Below, piece after piece: positions 24,322 to 32,973 of a stretch of 64,000 nt of DNA (its first letter is position 1; every line of letters begins with the position of its first letter). The stretch covers positions 204,166,001 through 204,230,000 of the forward strand of contig JBITNC010000001.1 of assembly GCA_050084985.1 (NCBI GenBank). The letters are read 5' to 3'. This DNA comes from Nageia nagi (taxonomy: Eukaryota > Pinophyta). The notes beneath the pieces were generated by a model. That model was not told the DNA's origin, ran no database searches, and was given only the letters and a program-made list of their open reading frames with translations. Made by a program: the position numbers and the translations under genes.

Positions 24322-25690
24322 CAATCAAAACCTAAGGATGAGGACAAATAATTTTACAAAAATTTGATCATTAATCCATATTACTTCAATCAAAATAAGA
24401 AAGGTAAAGATCAAGTTCTTTTACTTGATGATGAAATTAAAAATCTCATTAAGCAGCAACTAACTGAAGTTATTAAAGAATCCTTTAAGCTACAACCAAC
24501 TTGGACTCTTAAGGAGTATGAGATTAAGGTAGGTATCATTATGGATATCCAAAAAAACACTGATTGGTATAAATAACCTTTATATGAATAATTGGAAATC
24601 CTGGTAGGGGTATTGCATGAATTTGAGTAAGATAGGGTTAATCGTACTAATGATTTTGTTGTTTTGAAACATATTCCACTTCAAACATCATATAATGGAC
24701 AACAACCTCCTCCTTCCCCAACACCACCCCCAAAGACCAATGTAAGGTGTAACAACATGGTGAGTAATAAGGATGGTTTCCTTTCATATTTAAAAACACC
24801 CCTCACTATTAGAATTCTTGCCAAAATAATCCTTGGGAAAAAGAGTGTCAAATTTACTAAGTTTGATGGTATGCAAGATCCTAGAATGCATGGTCATAAA
24901 TTTCATGAAAAAGCTATTGAATATATGCATGATCAATATTTGTTGGCTAAGTTATTTTCTTATAGTTTGAAGGATGAGGCTCTAAAATGGTATTTTCAAC
25001 TTCCCAAAAGCAACATTGATAGGTATGAGCATTTGATTTGCATAGTTTTACATAATTATATTTATAACATTTTTGAGAAGGTTTATTTTAAAGACTTATG
25101 TAAAATTAAACAACTCCCTAACCAATCAATGAAGGATTTTGTAAAGATATGGAACCAAACTGCTAATAAACTCACCATGGATGAACATGAACTCAAACAT
25201 TTTTTTATGGATGGTCTCTTGCCTATATATAAGTTATTTGTCATCTCTAATCATGATATGTCTTTAAGAGATATGATTGACATTGTTACTAAAAAGGAAC
25301 CATGCATTAAAAAATTGAGTGCTATGAAACATGTTGAGCATACTTCACCTGCAAAACCTATTACTAAAAATCAAACCAAGGTTGAAGCAAATCATGTTGC
25401 TCACAAAAAATGAGGTAATTCCCCACCCAAACATACTCACTAATATACTCCTTTAGATAACACTATTGATAATATTTTGAATGTATTATTAGATGAGGAA
25501 TTGATCAAATTACCTCCTATTATTGAACCTAAGTTTACTAATGGTGTGCCTAAAAATTTTCACTAATGAGAAATTTTGAAATTACCACAAGGTACCTAGT
25601 CATCTAACCTAGGATTGTAGGATACTTCATAATTTTATATAGAATTTCATTGATAATGGAGTAATTAGGATGGATCAAAAATTAGTTGCA
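24322..25690 (+). pseudogene. gag: Element 0 gag, main part, broken
   Basis: Open pieces 24364-24576 and 24664-25413 share the theme of Tat Gag. A capsid-type domain includes VKFTKFDGMQDPRMHGHKF, DEALKWYFQLP and LPNQSMKDFVKIWNQ, with a linker before it rich in Pro (PPPSPTPPPK). Downstream near 25577-25620 a knuckle of the form CX2HX4HX4C can be read as xNYHKVPSHLTxDC. Its first Cys codon is now TGA (25577-25579) and one inner codon is TAG. Gag would form the particle and bind RNA. Protease and pol do not follow: element 2 interrupts at 25785, and the sequence beyond it is unrelated to pol. Confidence 0.8.
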
Positions 25691-25867
25691 TAGATAGGAC
25701 TTGTACGTCTAGATAATGCATAGCTAGGGGTATTCAATAATCCCCTACCATATTCATAATCTTGAGGGTGCATCAGTATAGTAAGTGTATATTCATACAT
25801 AATAACTTATTTGTTTAAAGCCCCAGCATACTTTTCTTGCAACTACAAGTTCATTTTACGATCTCCG

Positions 25868-26440
25868 AAAGTTTCGGAACAAATAAAGCTTTGTTTTGGT
25901 GAAGACCGGGTTCCGGAGATGATGAGGTCAGCAGAGAGATAATTAAAAGCTGGAGGCAGCGGAAAGAAAGTGTTCCGGAATAAGATGATGACGTCATAGG
26001 AAAAGGAATAAAGCTCCGTTGTGGAAACGACCGGATTCCGGAGATGATGAGGTCAGCAGAGACATAATTAAAAGCCGGAGACAACGGAAAGAAAGTGTTC
26101 CGGAATAAGATGATGACGTCATAGGAAAAGGAATAAAGCTCCGTTGTGGAAACGACCAGGTTCCGGAGATGATGAGGTCAGCAGAGACATAATTAAAAGC
26201 CGGAGATAGCAAAAAGAAAGTGTTCCGAAATAAGATGATGATGTCATAGGAAAAGGAATAAAGCTCCGTTGTGGAAACGACCGGATTCCAGAGATGATGA
26301 GGTCAGCAGAGAGATAATTAAAAGCTGGAGGCAGCGAAAGAAAGTGTTCCGAAATAAGATGATGACGTCATAGGAAAAGGAATAAAGCTCAGTTGTGGAA
26401 ACGACCGGATTCCGGAGATGATGAGGTCAGCAAGGGGTGA
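25868..26440 (+). promoter_or_regulatory. U3 tandem repeat, about 124-126 bp x 4.5, with TGACGTCA boxes
   Basis: Repeat landmarks (GACCGG followed by TTCCGGAGATGATGAGGTCAG) fall at about 25903, 26029, 26153, 26279 and 26403. Each full unit has a TGACGTCA palindrome or decayed form: intact at 25989-25996, 26114-26121 and 26363-26370, TGATGTCA at 26239-26246. TGACGTCA is the classical core bound by plant bZIP factors of the TGA/CRE type. Repeated copies in U3 are the usual form of an LTR enhancer. The 3' LTR has the same array at about 33056-33630 with its CpG often mutated. Confidence 0.85.
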
Positions 26441-26649
26441 TCAAAAGGCCCAGAGTCAGTGAATAAAGTTTCCGAAATAACGATGTCACAAAGAAAGGAT
26501 AAGTGTAGTTCCGGAGGTAGTTACCTTCCACGACATTCCTAGTTTTGTAACTGTCGGACAAATGGCATGTATGTATGATGATAGTTAGAAGTGGCCAGTA
26601 TCTTGAGGCCATTTTGTAAACTGTTCTGTTGTAACTGCTATTTCTTCAG

Positions 26650-26659
26650 TATAAGTATA
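26650..26659 (+). promoter_or_regulatory. TATA-like box of element 2 LTR
   Basis: TATAAGTATA, conserved in the 3' LTR near 33838. It is the only good TATA candidate downstream of the enhancer array. Confidence 0.45.
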
Positions 26660-27200
26660 TGAAAATAAAGTGAAAGAAGGGTCGGAAGCCCTAGTATTGC
26701 TCTTTACATTTGTTCTCAAAGACCTGTAGTCTTTTATCAGTAATATGAAACCATCTTGACCTTTCTTGTCTAGCACTCGTAATTGTTGTTCTTAATTAGG
26801 TTACATCGTGGCAGCTTGGCTTGTTTCCTGAATGATAATCGCGAACTGCTAGTATAACTGTGTCTGCATATATGGTAGAGTAAAGCTGGAAAGCTATTAG
26901 AGAGTGAGAGCTTGTACCGTAGCTGCTACACTAGATTCAGACCAAGGTTTCACGCACTATGAAAGCCCGCGCTGAACTAGTGATCCACCTTTGCTTTCTC
27001 TCTTGTTACCTTAACCTTTTGCTTAAATTCCTCGCACTCTACTCCTTTTATTTCCTTTCTTGTTACTTTTTCTACACCCAATGGATAAGGAACCGGCCTT
27101 CTCCGGAGATCAGACTATCACATAGTTTGTTCTTGATGTACTTTGGTTGAGATTGTTCACGGTGCATATATTACACAATCCTAATCAACAGTATTTCTTT

Positions 27201-27252
27201 TTGGCACGCCCGGTGGGACGCGAAGAAACTTATTGGTGACTCTGCTGAAGCA
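27201..27252 (+). other. Element 2 primer-binding region, two candidates
   Basis: TTGGCACGCCCGGTGGGAC (27201-27219) starts ten bases after the LTR and resembles the phrase found behind many plant Tat-group LTRs. A second candidate, TGGTGACTCTGCTGAAG (27234-27250), resembles the complement of a plant tRNA-Arg 3' end as I recall it, with C-to-T and G-to-A differences. Distance to the LTR favours the first. Confidence 0.5.
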
Positions 27253-27337
27253 CTATCTTGGTATGTATTAAAGCAAATTATTTGTAAATATCATATGTGC
27301 TTTTGAACCTTTCATTTTCTTTTGCCACCTAGAGTTT

Positions 27338-28627
27338 ATGTGGACAAGATCTAAAACTAGAGCAGCAAAAGAAACACCAGATTTTAGAGTGTTAGATGTT
27401 CCTAAGAGAAAGACCCTGATCAAGTCCAAATCTCTGAATAGTATCAGCACCCTAAAATCTTTTATCAAGCCAGAACCATCTGATCTTCATACTAGAAATA
27501 TCTCTCCTACAATGGCTAATCCACTTCAGAATATTTATCCAGAATGGAATAATGGGGTACCAATAGCCCTGGCGGTGTTGCATGACATCCTAGCAAATGT
27601 TTTTAAAACCCTTCCGGAGTTTGATGCAACTACAGAAAAAATAGCTTATGAACATTATGTTGATGTAGCCGGCCTAGCTCAGATTCACAATATCCAGCAT
27701 GAAGATGTTATGGTGAGATTACTGGCTCAATCTTTCAAAGGCAAGGTCCTAGATTGGTACAGGGGCCTTCCTAATGGATCTATAACTACTTGGGCTCAAC
27801 TGGCAGAGCCTTTTATCTTGGAATTTAATGAATTAGGAGAGCCCTTTTCCTTGTTAACACAGTTCACTTCTATCAAAAGATACGAGCAGGAAAATATCCT
27901 AGATTTCAACATTAGATTCCAAAAAACTTGGATGAGAGTACCCATGCCAGTCAGGCCTCAGCAATTTCAAGCCCTAATGTATTACCTGAGAGCCTTTCCT
28001 CTGGATCTCTCTCTACAAATCCAAAATTCCGGAGTGAATACTTTCCCGGAGGTCTATAGACAAGCAGTGCATGCTGAATCCTGTCTCATTGCGGTTGGAA
28101 AACTGCCAAGTCGCATGCCCATGCCTTATTTTCCAATAACCACTCAACAGCCAATTTTTAGACCTCAAGCAATTAGTTTGGCTCCACCACTGGCCAGCAT
28201 CCCTGCTCCTGTTCAACAGTGGCCATCACCATTGCCAGTACCTAGAGCTCCCTTGGCTTTACCAGCCCCTTATCAGCCTAACACGAATCAAGGGGTAGCT
28301 TCATCATCGGAGGTTCAGGAACTCCAAAACTTGTGTAGAAATATGGCAAACCAGATTACCATTTTAAGCAGGCAAAACAATGCAAGAAGATATCCTTATC
28401 CTGCTGTAGAAAAAGCTCAGCATGTGTTGAATGAAGATGTAAGCCAAGCTTCCTCTTCCGGGTCAACCACTGGTTTGTGCTTAGCCTGCAATGATGCTCA
28501 TGAACAAACTACATGCCCTGTTTATCAGTACCAAGAGTATCTAGCAAGAAGTGGAGGTATTCCTCCGCCCGGTGTAGCAGATGACGTGAACCAAGATGTA
28601 AACTTGATGACTTTTGCTGGAGACTAG
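27338..28627 (+). CDS. gag: Element 2 Gag, 429 aa, intact
   Basis: One uninterrupted frame begins MWTRSKTRAAKETPDF. The retrotransposon gag/capsid domain spans about residues 90-210 (VMVRLLAQSFKGKVLDWYRG, ITTWAQLAEPFILEF). A Pro-rich linker covers about 265-320 and a single zinc knuckle CLACNDAHEQTTC lies near residue 390. Its spacing CX2CX3HX4C is the same as the two knuckles in element A. The protein would assemble the particle and hold the RNA. It ends NLMTFAGD and stop, and the next frame starts immediately with an integrase tail. The start fits: it is the first ATG after the primer region. This is the longest intact gag in the window. Confidence 0.9.
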   Translation: MWTRSKTRAAKETPDFRVLDVPKRKTLIKSKSLNSISTLKSFIKPEPSDLHTRNISPTMANPLQNIYPEWNNGVPIALAVLHDILANVFKTLPEFDATTEKIAYEHYVDVAGLAQIHNIQHEDVMVRLLAQSFKGKVLDWYRGLPNGSITTWAQLAEPFILEFNELGEPFSLLTQFTSIKRYEQENILDFNIRFQKTWMRVPMPVRPQQFQALMYYLRAFPLDLSLQIQNSGVNTFPEVYRQAVHAESCLIAVGKLPSRMPMPYFPITTQQPIFRPQAISLAPPLASIPAPVQQWPSPLPVPRAPLALPAPYQPNTNQGVASSSEVQELQNLCRNMANQITILSRQNNARRYPYPAVEKAQHVLNEDVSQASSSGSTTGLCLACNDAHEQTTCPVYQYQEYLARSGGIPPPGVADDVNQDVNLMTFAGD

Positions 28628-28949
28628 GGGTCTTTTTCCTGATCTTGTTTCCACAGCAAAAAATACTATTGTCCGAAGAAGAAACGAAATTGTTAAAAGA
28701 TGGTTTGATGGCAGAAAAACCACTCCAGTAATTTTTAATGAAGGAGATTTGGTGTTAAAATGGGATGAAGACAGAGCTAAGGCTGGGAAACATAAAAAGT
28801 TTGAATCCTTATGGTCCGGACCTTACATGATAGCCAGATGTGCGGGAAAAAATTCTTTTGAAATAGCGAAATTGAACGGGTGGCGGCTGCCGATCTTGGT
28901 AAATGGGCAGCATTTAAAGCATTACAAACCCGCATGTGCAGGAGATTGA
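28628..28949 (+). pseudogene. Integrase C-terminal module, remnant of deleted pol in element 2
   Basis: Right after the gag stop, in another frame, the translation reads NEIVKRWFDGRK, then EGDLVLKWDEDRAKAGKHKKF, SLWSGPYMIARCAGKNSFEI and LPILVNGQHLKHYKP. This is the tail behind the integrase core in Athila/Tat Pol (GDLVLKWD, GKHxKFxxLWxGP, LPVNGxxLKHY). No protease, RT, RNase H or integrase core precedes it, so one deletion of several kilobases removed the rest of pol, with its edge at about 28628-28640. The piece has no start of its own beyond an ATG at 28614 inside gag. It is probably untranslated, unless read by frameshift. Confidence 0.85.
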
Positions 28950-29378
28950 TCCAACAAAAAAAAAAAAAAAAATGAAGGAACTGATTTTGTACATATTGTA
29001 AATAGCGTGTCGTGTGCATTTATTTTAAGCAAGTGTGATTGTTGTTAGGCATTTAATAGCAGTGAAATATTAATGGGAACAACACGTTTGCGTCGACAGA
29101 ATGGAAATTTCTGAGAAAATCGGTAGAATCAAATCTCGAGATGGCCAAGAAAATCGCGAAAGGATAGATCGGTTATAAATGAAAGTGCTGGTGGAGTTAT
29201 TTCGTGCGAGTAAAAGACGGTGCATTAACTCTGGAAGTTGATTTTAAAAAAAAGGGGCCAAAGGCGATTCATTCCAAATTTACCCAGACTTCAACTTCGC
29301 GAGAGAGCTAACGATCAAAAGACAAGAAGCACAGAAAATTACCAGCAGTAATCAGAGTAAGCGGAGGATTTCAGAATA
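28950..29378 (+). other. Leader of the element 2 3' ORF
   Basis: No frame is supported. It has an A-run of 17 near 28957-28973 and more G+C than the surroundings. The 5'-most ATG in the ORF 3 frame is at 29379. A subgenomic or spliced RNA may start from here, but no promoter or splice site was identified. Confidence 0.4.
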
Positions 29379-30842
29379 TTGAGCATGGCCCCCCCTCAAA
29401 CCAAAGTCGCTAAAGGAGTCATTGATTCAATGGAGCTATTGCAGGATACCAAGATAACGGCTCAGAATAAAAATCCTAAGGGCACAGCTGAAGGTAAGTG
29501 CCTGAATTTTAGTTTTAATCATATTGCACATGCTCCCATGGGGTCGGGGCTAATGTATTTCATTCCACATAGATGTCTCCCAGCCCCTGAGTTGGTAGAG
29601 TTAGTAAAAAAGGGGTTTGATGCTACCTCGAGGACTGTCAAAAATCCTCTTGGTAAAATAGTTCTCAGCTTGGACCCCCTTTCCATTGAAAAAGCTTTCA
29701 ACCCGCCGCCACCTCAATCCACTCCCATGGCAGTAAATTGGGATACAAGGCCAAGTGTTAATCTAAGAAAGAACCTTCTGGCATGGCTGAACAAAAATGC
29801 AGAGGGTGCAATGAGCTTCAAAGAAGTCCCCCAGTCAGAACTCTTGCTAGCCAACTTTAACACACATGCTCAGTTGTTACTGTCTATGTTGTCGATTGCT
29901 GCAGGAGAGCAATCTGACAGATACATTTCCATGAGCAAGCTGACCATAGCGTATCTGATATCCCACCCAAGATCCCCCATTATTTATAAGTGGTCAGCTA
30001 CCATTTCAAATGGGATCTCTGAGCAGCTGCAAAGAATAGAGGAAGGTTCCCATTTCGCTTTCGTCTCATACCTTATTTGGTTATTCATTCATCAGAATTC
30101 GAAGTATTTTTCTCAAATGAACCTGAATAAGCAAAGTGAGGACAGGTCCCTCAAATCTGTAGATAGATGGACTGAAGAAGTTAGAACGGGAGCCGATTAT
30201 TACAATTTTGTGGAGCATTTTTTATTTCCAGCAATGAGTTTAATGGCTCCAGCAATCCCACGATTATCGGCAGCTTCCCAATTATACCTCAGGATGCCAC
30301 ATGGTGAGATGGGGGATTGGTTTTTTGCTGAGGAGGGGACTTTTGTAAGGTTGTACGGTTTTTCGGGGGCTCCATTTTTGCTTCCTATTCATTTCATAGA
30401 TTGGGTTTTTAGCATGGAGTTTGCCAGGCAGATGGACTACATAGATGCCAAGTACGGGACAGCAGCGAAGAAGAGAGTCACTTATAGTCTCCCACTTAGA
30501 GTCCACGATTTGGTGTTGCAGAGTAGGGGCGGAAACGAGGGTCTAGAACAAAAGCTTTTGGGACTAAGAATGAAAAAAATGAACCAGTTTTTGTTGTATG
30601 ACCCAAAGGATATTTTCGGCAAGAAATTGAGAAGCCAGCCTAATCCTCCGGGATTCAAGGCAGATATAAGGCCGGAGCTCGAGCAGTGGAGCAATCCAGC
30701 AAGTGAAGACCGGGTGATGCCCCGAAACTTACTTTTAAAAGATTTACTACCTCCATGGATGAGCTTTTATGAGAAGAAGGTTAATTTCAACCCCAAGACG
30801 GACTCCATCTCAAAAGCATCCCTGACTACCCTGAGGAGATAG
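29379..30842 (+). CDS. Element 2 accessory ORF, N-terminal domain, 487 aa, unknown function
   Basis: An open frame starting MSMAPPQTKVAKGVID. It is rich in Leu, aromatic and basic residues with no signal peptide. Clear blocks are MGSGLMYFIPHRCLPAPELVE, VNLRKNLLAWLNKN, MSKLTIAYLISHP, EGSHFAFVSYLIWLFIHQ, FVRLYGFSGAPFLLPIHFID and LPPWMSFYEKKVNF. Periodic hydrophobic stretches suggest a helical globular domain. I do not recognise a named family. It sits behind pol remnants, where element A carries its own accessory ORF. A TAG at 30840 ends it, but the frame continues with sense-like sequence (30924-31170), so the original protein was longer. No function assigned. Confidence 0.7.
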   Translation: MSMAPPQTKVAKGVIDSMELLQDTKITAQNKNPKGTAEGKCLNFSFNHIAHAPMGSGLMYFIPHRCLPAPELVELVKKGFDATSRTVKNPLGKIVLSLDPLSIEKAFNPPPPQSTPMAVNWDTRPSVNLRKNLLAWLNKNAEGAMSFKEVPQSELLLANFNTHAQLLLSMLSIAAGEQSDRYISMSKLTIAYLISHPRSPIIYKWSATISNGISEQLQRIEEGSHFAFVSYLIWLFIHQNSKYFSQMNLNKQSEDRSLKSVDRWTEEVRTGADYYNFVEHFLFPAMSLMAPAIPRLSAASQLYLRMPHGEMGDWFFAEEGTFVRLYGFSGAPFLLPIHFIDWVFSMEFARQMDYIDAKYGTAAKKRVTYSLPLRVHDLVLQSRGGNEGLEQKLLGLRMKKMNQFLLYDPKDIFGKKLRSQPNPPGFKADIRPELEQWSNPASEDRVMPRNLLLKDLLPPWMSFYEKKVNFNPKTDSISKASLTTLRR

Positions 30843-31657
30843 AAATGGACTGAAGAGAAAATCGTGGCATTTGTATGATACAGGGTTGAGTCCGGAAATA
30901 AGCTTGCCCCTTTAGAGTCCGATTTGGACGACAAATTTGAGGAGATGTGGCAGATTGAGCATCCTATGGATGTCTCATCAGATGATTCGTTGGCAAGTTT
31001 TGGGGAGGAGGAGCAGCAACAACCGTCAAAAGTAGATCAAGCCCCTGTCCCCAGAAAGCAGGTTAGTGGAGAAACTAGAGAGACCACACCTGAGACTTCC
31101 CAAGAAGTGGGAAAAAGGCCAGGGAAGGTCTATACAGCAAAGAGAAAGCTGCAAAAGGTCCTCAGTCACCAAGAAAAAAAAGGAGGAGCTCTACTCCTAT
31201 AGGTACACTTTCTTCTTTTATTCCTCCTATCTCTGTTGTCTCTTCTGGTCCCTTGACAATCATTCCACCTCCGACAGTTACCCCCCTTTCGTCTTACTCA
31301 CCTTCCATAGCTGTCACTTCATCCCCACCATCACCAACCCTTCCACCACTTCCTAATTTGCCATCATCATTCACATGGCCTAAACCCACTTCCTCTTCAT
31401 CGGTTCCCCTCATCACTCCCCCCACCGGTGTCATCTTTGTACCATCTTCACCTCCATCATCCACTCCGGAGCCGTCTATACCCGCAACATTCAGTAGCAG
31501 TGTCTCTGGCCCTAGTCAAGCCAACCCTGTTACACCGATTCAACAGGTGTTATCCTCTTCCACACCAGAACTAAGCGCGGCCTCCCCATTCATTGCAATA
31601 TCTGGTCAGCAGGTATCGGTAAGTGGGATCATGGAGCAGTACAAGCAGTTGAAGTAG
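30843..31657 (+). pseudogene. Element 2 accessory ORF, middle part: acidic then Pro/Ser/Thr-rich linker
   Basis: After TAG at 30840 and TGA at 30877 the same frame goes on with an acidic block (DDKFEEMWQIEHPMDVSSDD) and a Lys/Arg-rich end (KRPGKVYTAKRKLQKVLSH). At a run of eight A's (31172-31179) the sensible reading moves to the -1 frame, giving EKKRRSSTPIG. Then come about 130 residues dominated by Pro, Ser and Thr. A TAG at 31655 separates this from the coiled coil. The linker looks like a disordered hinge, and the KKRR segment could be nuclear-localising. Each break is one base change from an open frame. Confidence 0.6.
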
Positions 31658-31672
31658 AATCAGGAAGCCTGG

Positions 31673-32881
31673 ATGCAGAAGCAAATGCAAAAACTCCCGG
31701 CACTTGATAATCTGGTGAGGCTCTGGATGTCTGTGGATGCCAAAAGCAGAGTTTTGGAAGTTGCTATCGCCCAAGACCATCAAGAGGGGCAAAGTGATTT
31801 GTCAGCAATGAACACTCGGGTAAGGATAGACACAAAGAGCATATCTCGGAGTGATAAGAATGAGCTATTGCAAACTACTGTGGACTTAAACATTTCTGAA
31901 TTGACCAAATTAGAGGTCAAATATAATAAGCTCCAAAAGGCAAATGAAGTAATGAAACAACAATTAGAGTCTCAACGGCTAAAATTAAAAGCTGCAGACA
32001 ATAGCATAGTTGCCCTTAGAGCAAGTTTAGCTGCCGCTCCGACTGCAGATAGCCTAACAAAGAAAGATGTGGTCATAGCACAGAAGGATGCGGAAATTGC
32101 AACCAAAACAGCTGAAGTAGCAGCAAAAGAGACAATAATTGGCATTTTAAACGCTGACATCACACAGATGCGACTGAATTCAAATGTCAATAAGGTGGAC
32201 AGATATTTTTTAATCAGAATAAAAGAAAAATCCCGGGAACAATTATCTCCAAAGATCAAACAACTGATTCAACTCAGAGATCACATTGATCTATGTTTTT
32301 CAGAGTTGAAGAAATTAGAGGCAAGTGTCAGCCTCTGTGAAAGTATTATCGACCCCATGGAGAATATAGCAAAGAAGGCAAGGAAAAAGCTGGTTGAAAT
32401 TTCCGACGAGGAGCTTCACGCCCTAAATGTGGGAAATAGGTTTGAATTGATCTCAGCGGTTGACCACCCAGTCCGCGGGAAATGGGTGTGTCAAGAAATA
32501 AAAAATAATTTAATCAAGCAGTGGCAGGGGGTAGAAACCCAGAAAGCTGAAATAGCTAACTTATCTGAGGTAGGATTTCTGAGATTGTGGAAGGAAGATA
32601 GTTCACCCATCTCAGAGGCTAAAATTTTGAAATATATTCATGAAGATAGTCAGAAGACGGAGGATATAGATTTGTTACTGAATTCTTTTGATGCTTCAGC
32701 TTTGTTTGAATTTTTTGACCAATGTGCCAGTAAAGGAGTGGTCCTACAGCGGATATTGCACAAATACGGGCAAATTTCCTACGAAATTTTGAATAACACA
32801 GCTCTAGCCCAATCGAGAATAAAAGACTTCTCCGAAAATCATGCAAGTTGGGGTAAGGTTGTGCAATTTTTAGAAATTTAG
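31673..32881 (+). CDS. Element 2 accessory ORF, C-terminal coiled-coil part, 402 aa
   Basis: The open piece begins MQKQMQKLPALDNL. Residues about 60-190 are strongly heptad-like (ISELTKLEVKYNKLQKANEV, then Ala/Lys-rich DVVIAQKDAEIATKTAEVAA), a long coiled coil. A second helical pair lies near 200-240. The last 150 residues are compact, with Trp and aromatic positions (VRGKWVCQEIKNNLIKQWQG, LRLWKEDSS, FEFFDQCASKGVVLQRI). With the two preceding pieces it makes a protein of about 1,160 codons. Element A's extra ORF has the same order: globular domain, linker, coiled coil, basic tail. No catalytic motif or membrane span is seen; a scaffold or packaging role is possible. Confidence 0.7.
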   Translation: MQKQMQKLPALDNLVRLWMSVDAKSRVLEVAIAQDHQEGQSDLSAMNTRVRIDTKSISRSDKNELLQTTVDLNISELTKLEVKYNKLQKANEVMKQQLESQRLKLKAADNSIVALRASLAAAPTADSLTKKDVVIAQKDAEIATKTAEVAAKETIIGILNADITQMRLNSNVNKVDRYFLIRIKEKSREQLSPKIKQLIQLRDHIDLCFSELKKLEASVSLCESIIDPMENIAKKARKKLVEISDEELHALNVGNRFELISAVDHPVRGKWVCQEIKNNLIKQWQGVETQKAEIANLSEVGFLRLWKEDSSPISEAKILKYIHEDSQKTEDIDLLLNSFDASALFEFFDQCASKGVVLQRILHKYGQISYEILNNTALAQSRIKDFSENHASWGKVVQFLEI

Positions 32882-32973
32882 AAATAACAGATTTCATTTT
32901 GTTATTATGTTTCAGACGGAGTTCTAAATTCCTCTTTGATAAAGGCAAAATTTTCCCCCAGAAGTCGCCATAA

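Larger units (their letters stand above)
25786..27190 (+). repeat. Element 2 5' LTR
   Basis: Begins TGTATATTCATACATAAT and ends CCTAATCAACA. U3 contains a 125-bp tandem repeat (next entry). A TATA-like TATAAGTATA at 26650-26659 lies about 210 bp after the array. Minus-strand ORFs across the array are repeat artefacts. Confidence 0.95.

Noticed and set aside
25851-26212. Minus-strand ORFs repeating SFPQRSFIPFPMTSS
   Set aside because: They are the reverse reading of the 125-bp U3 tandem repeat, and differ between the two LTRs only by decay.
27338-28627. Domesticated host gag gene
   Set aside because: The frame is intact, but LTRs, target duplication and primer region show it is simply part of a young element.
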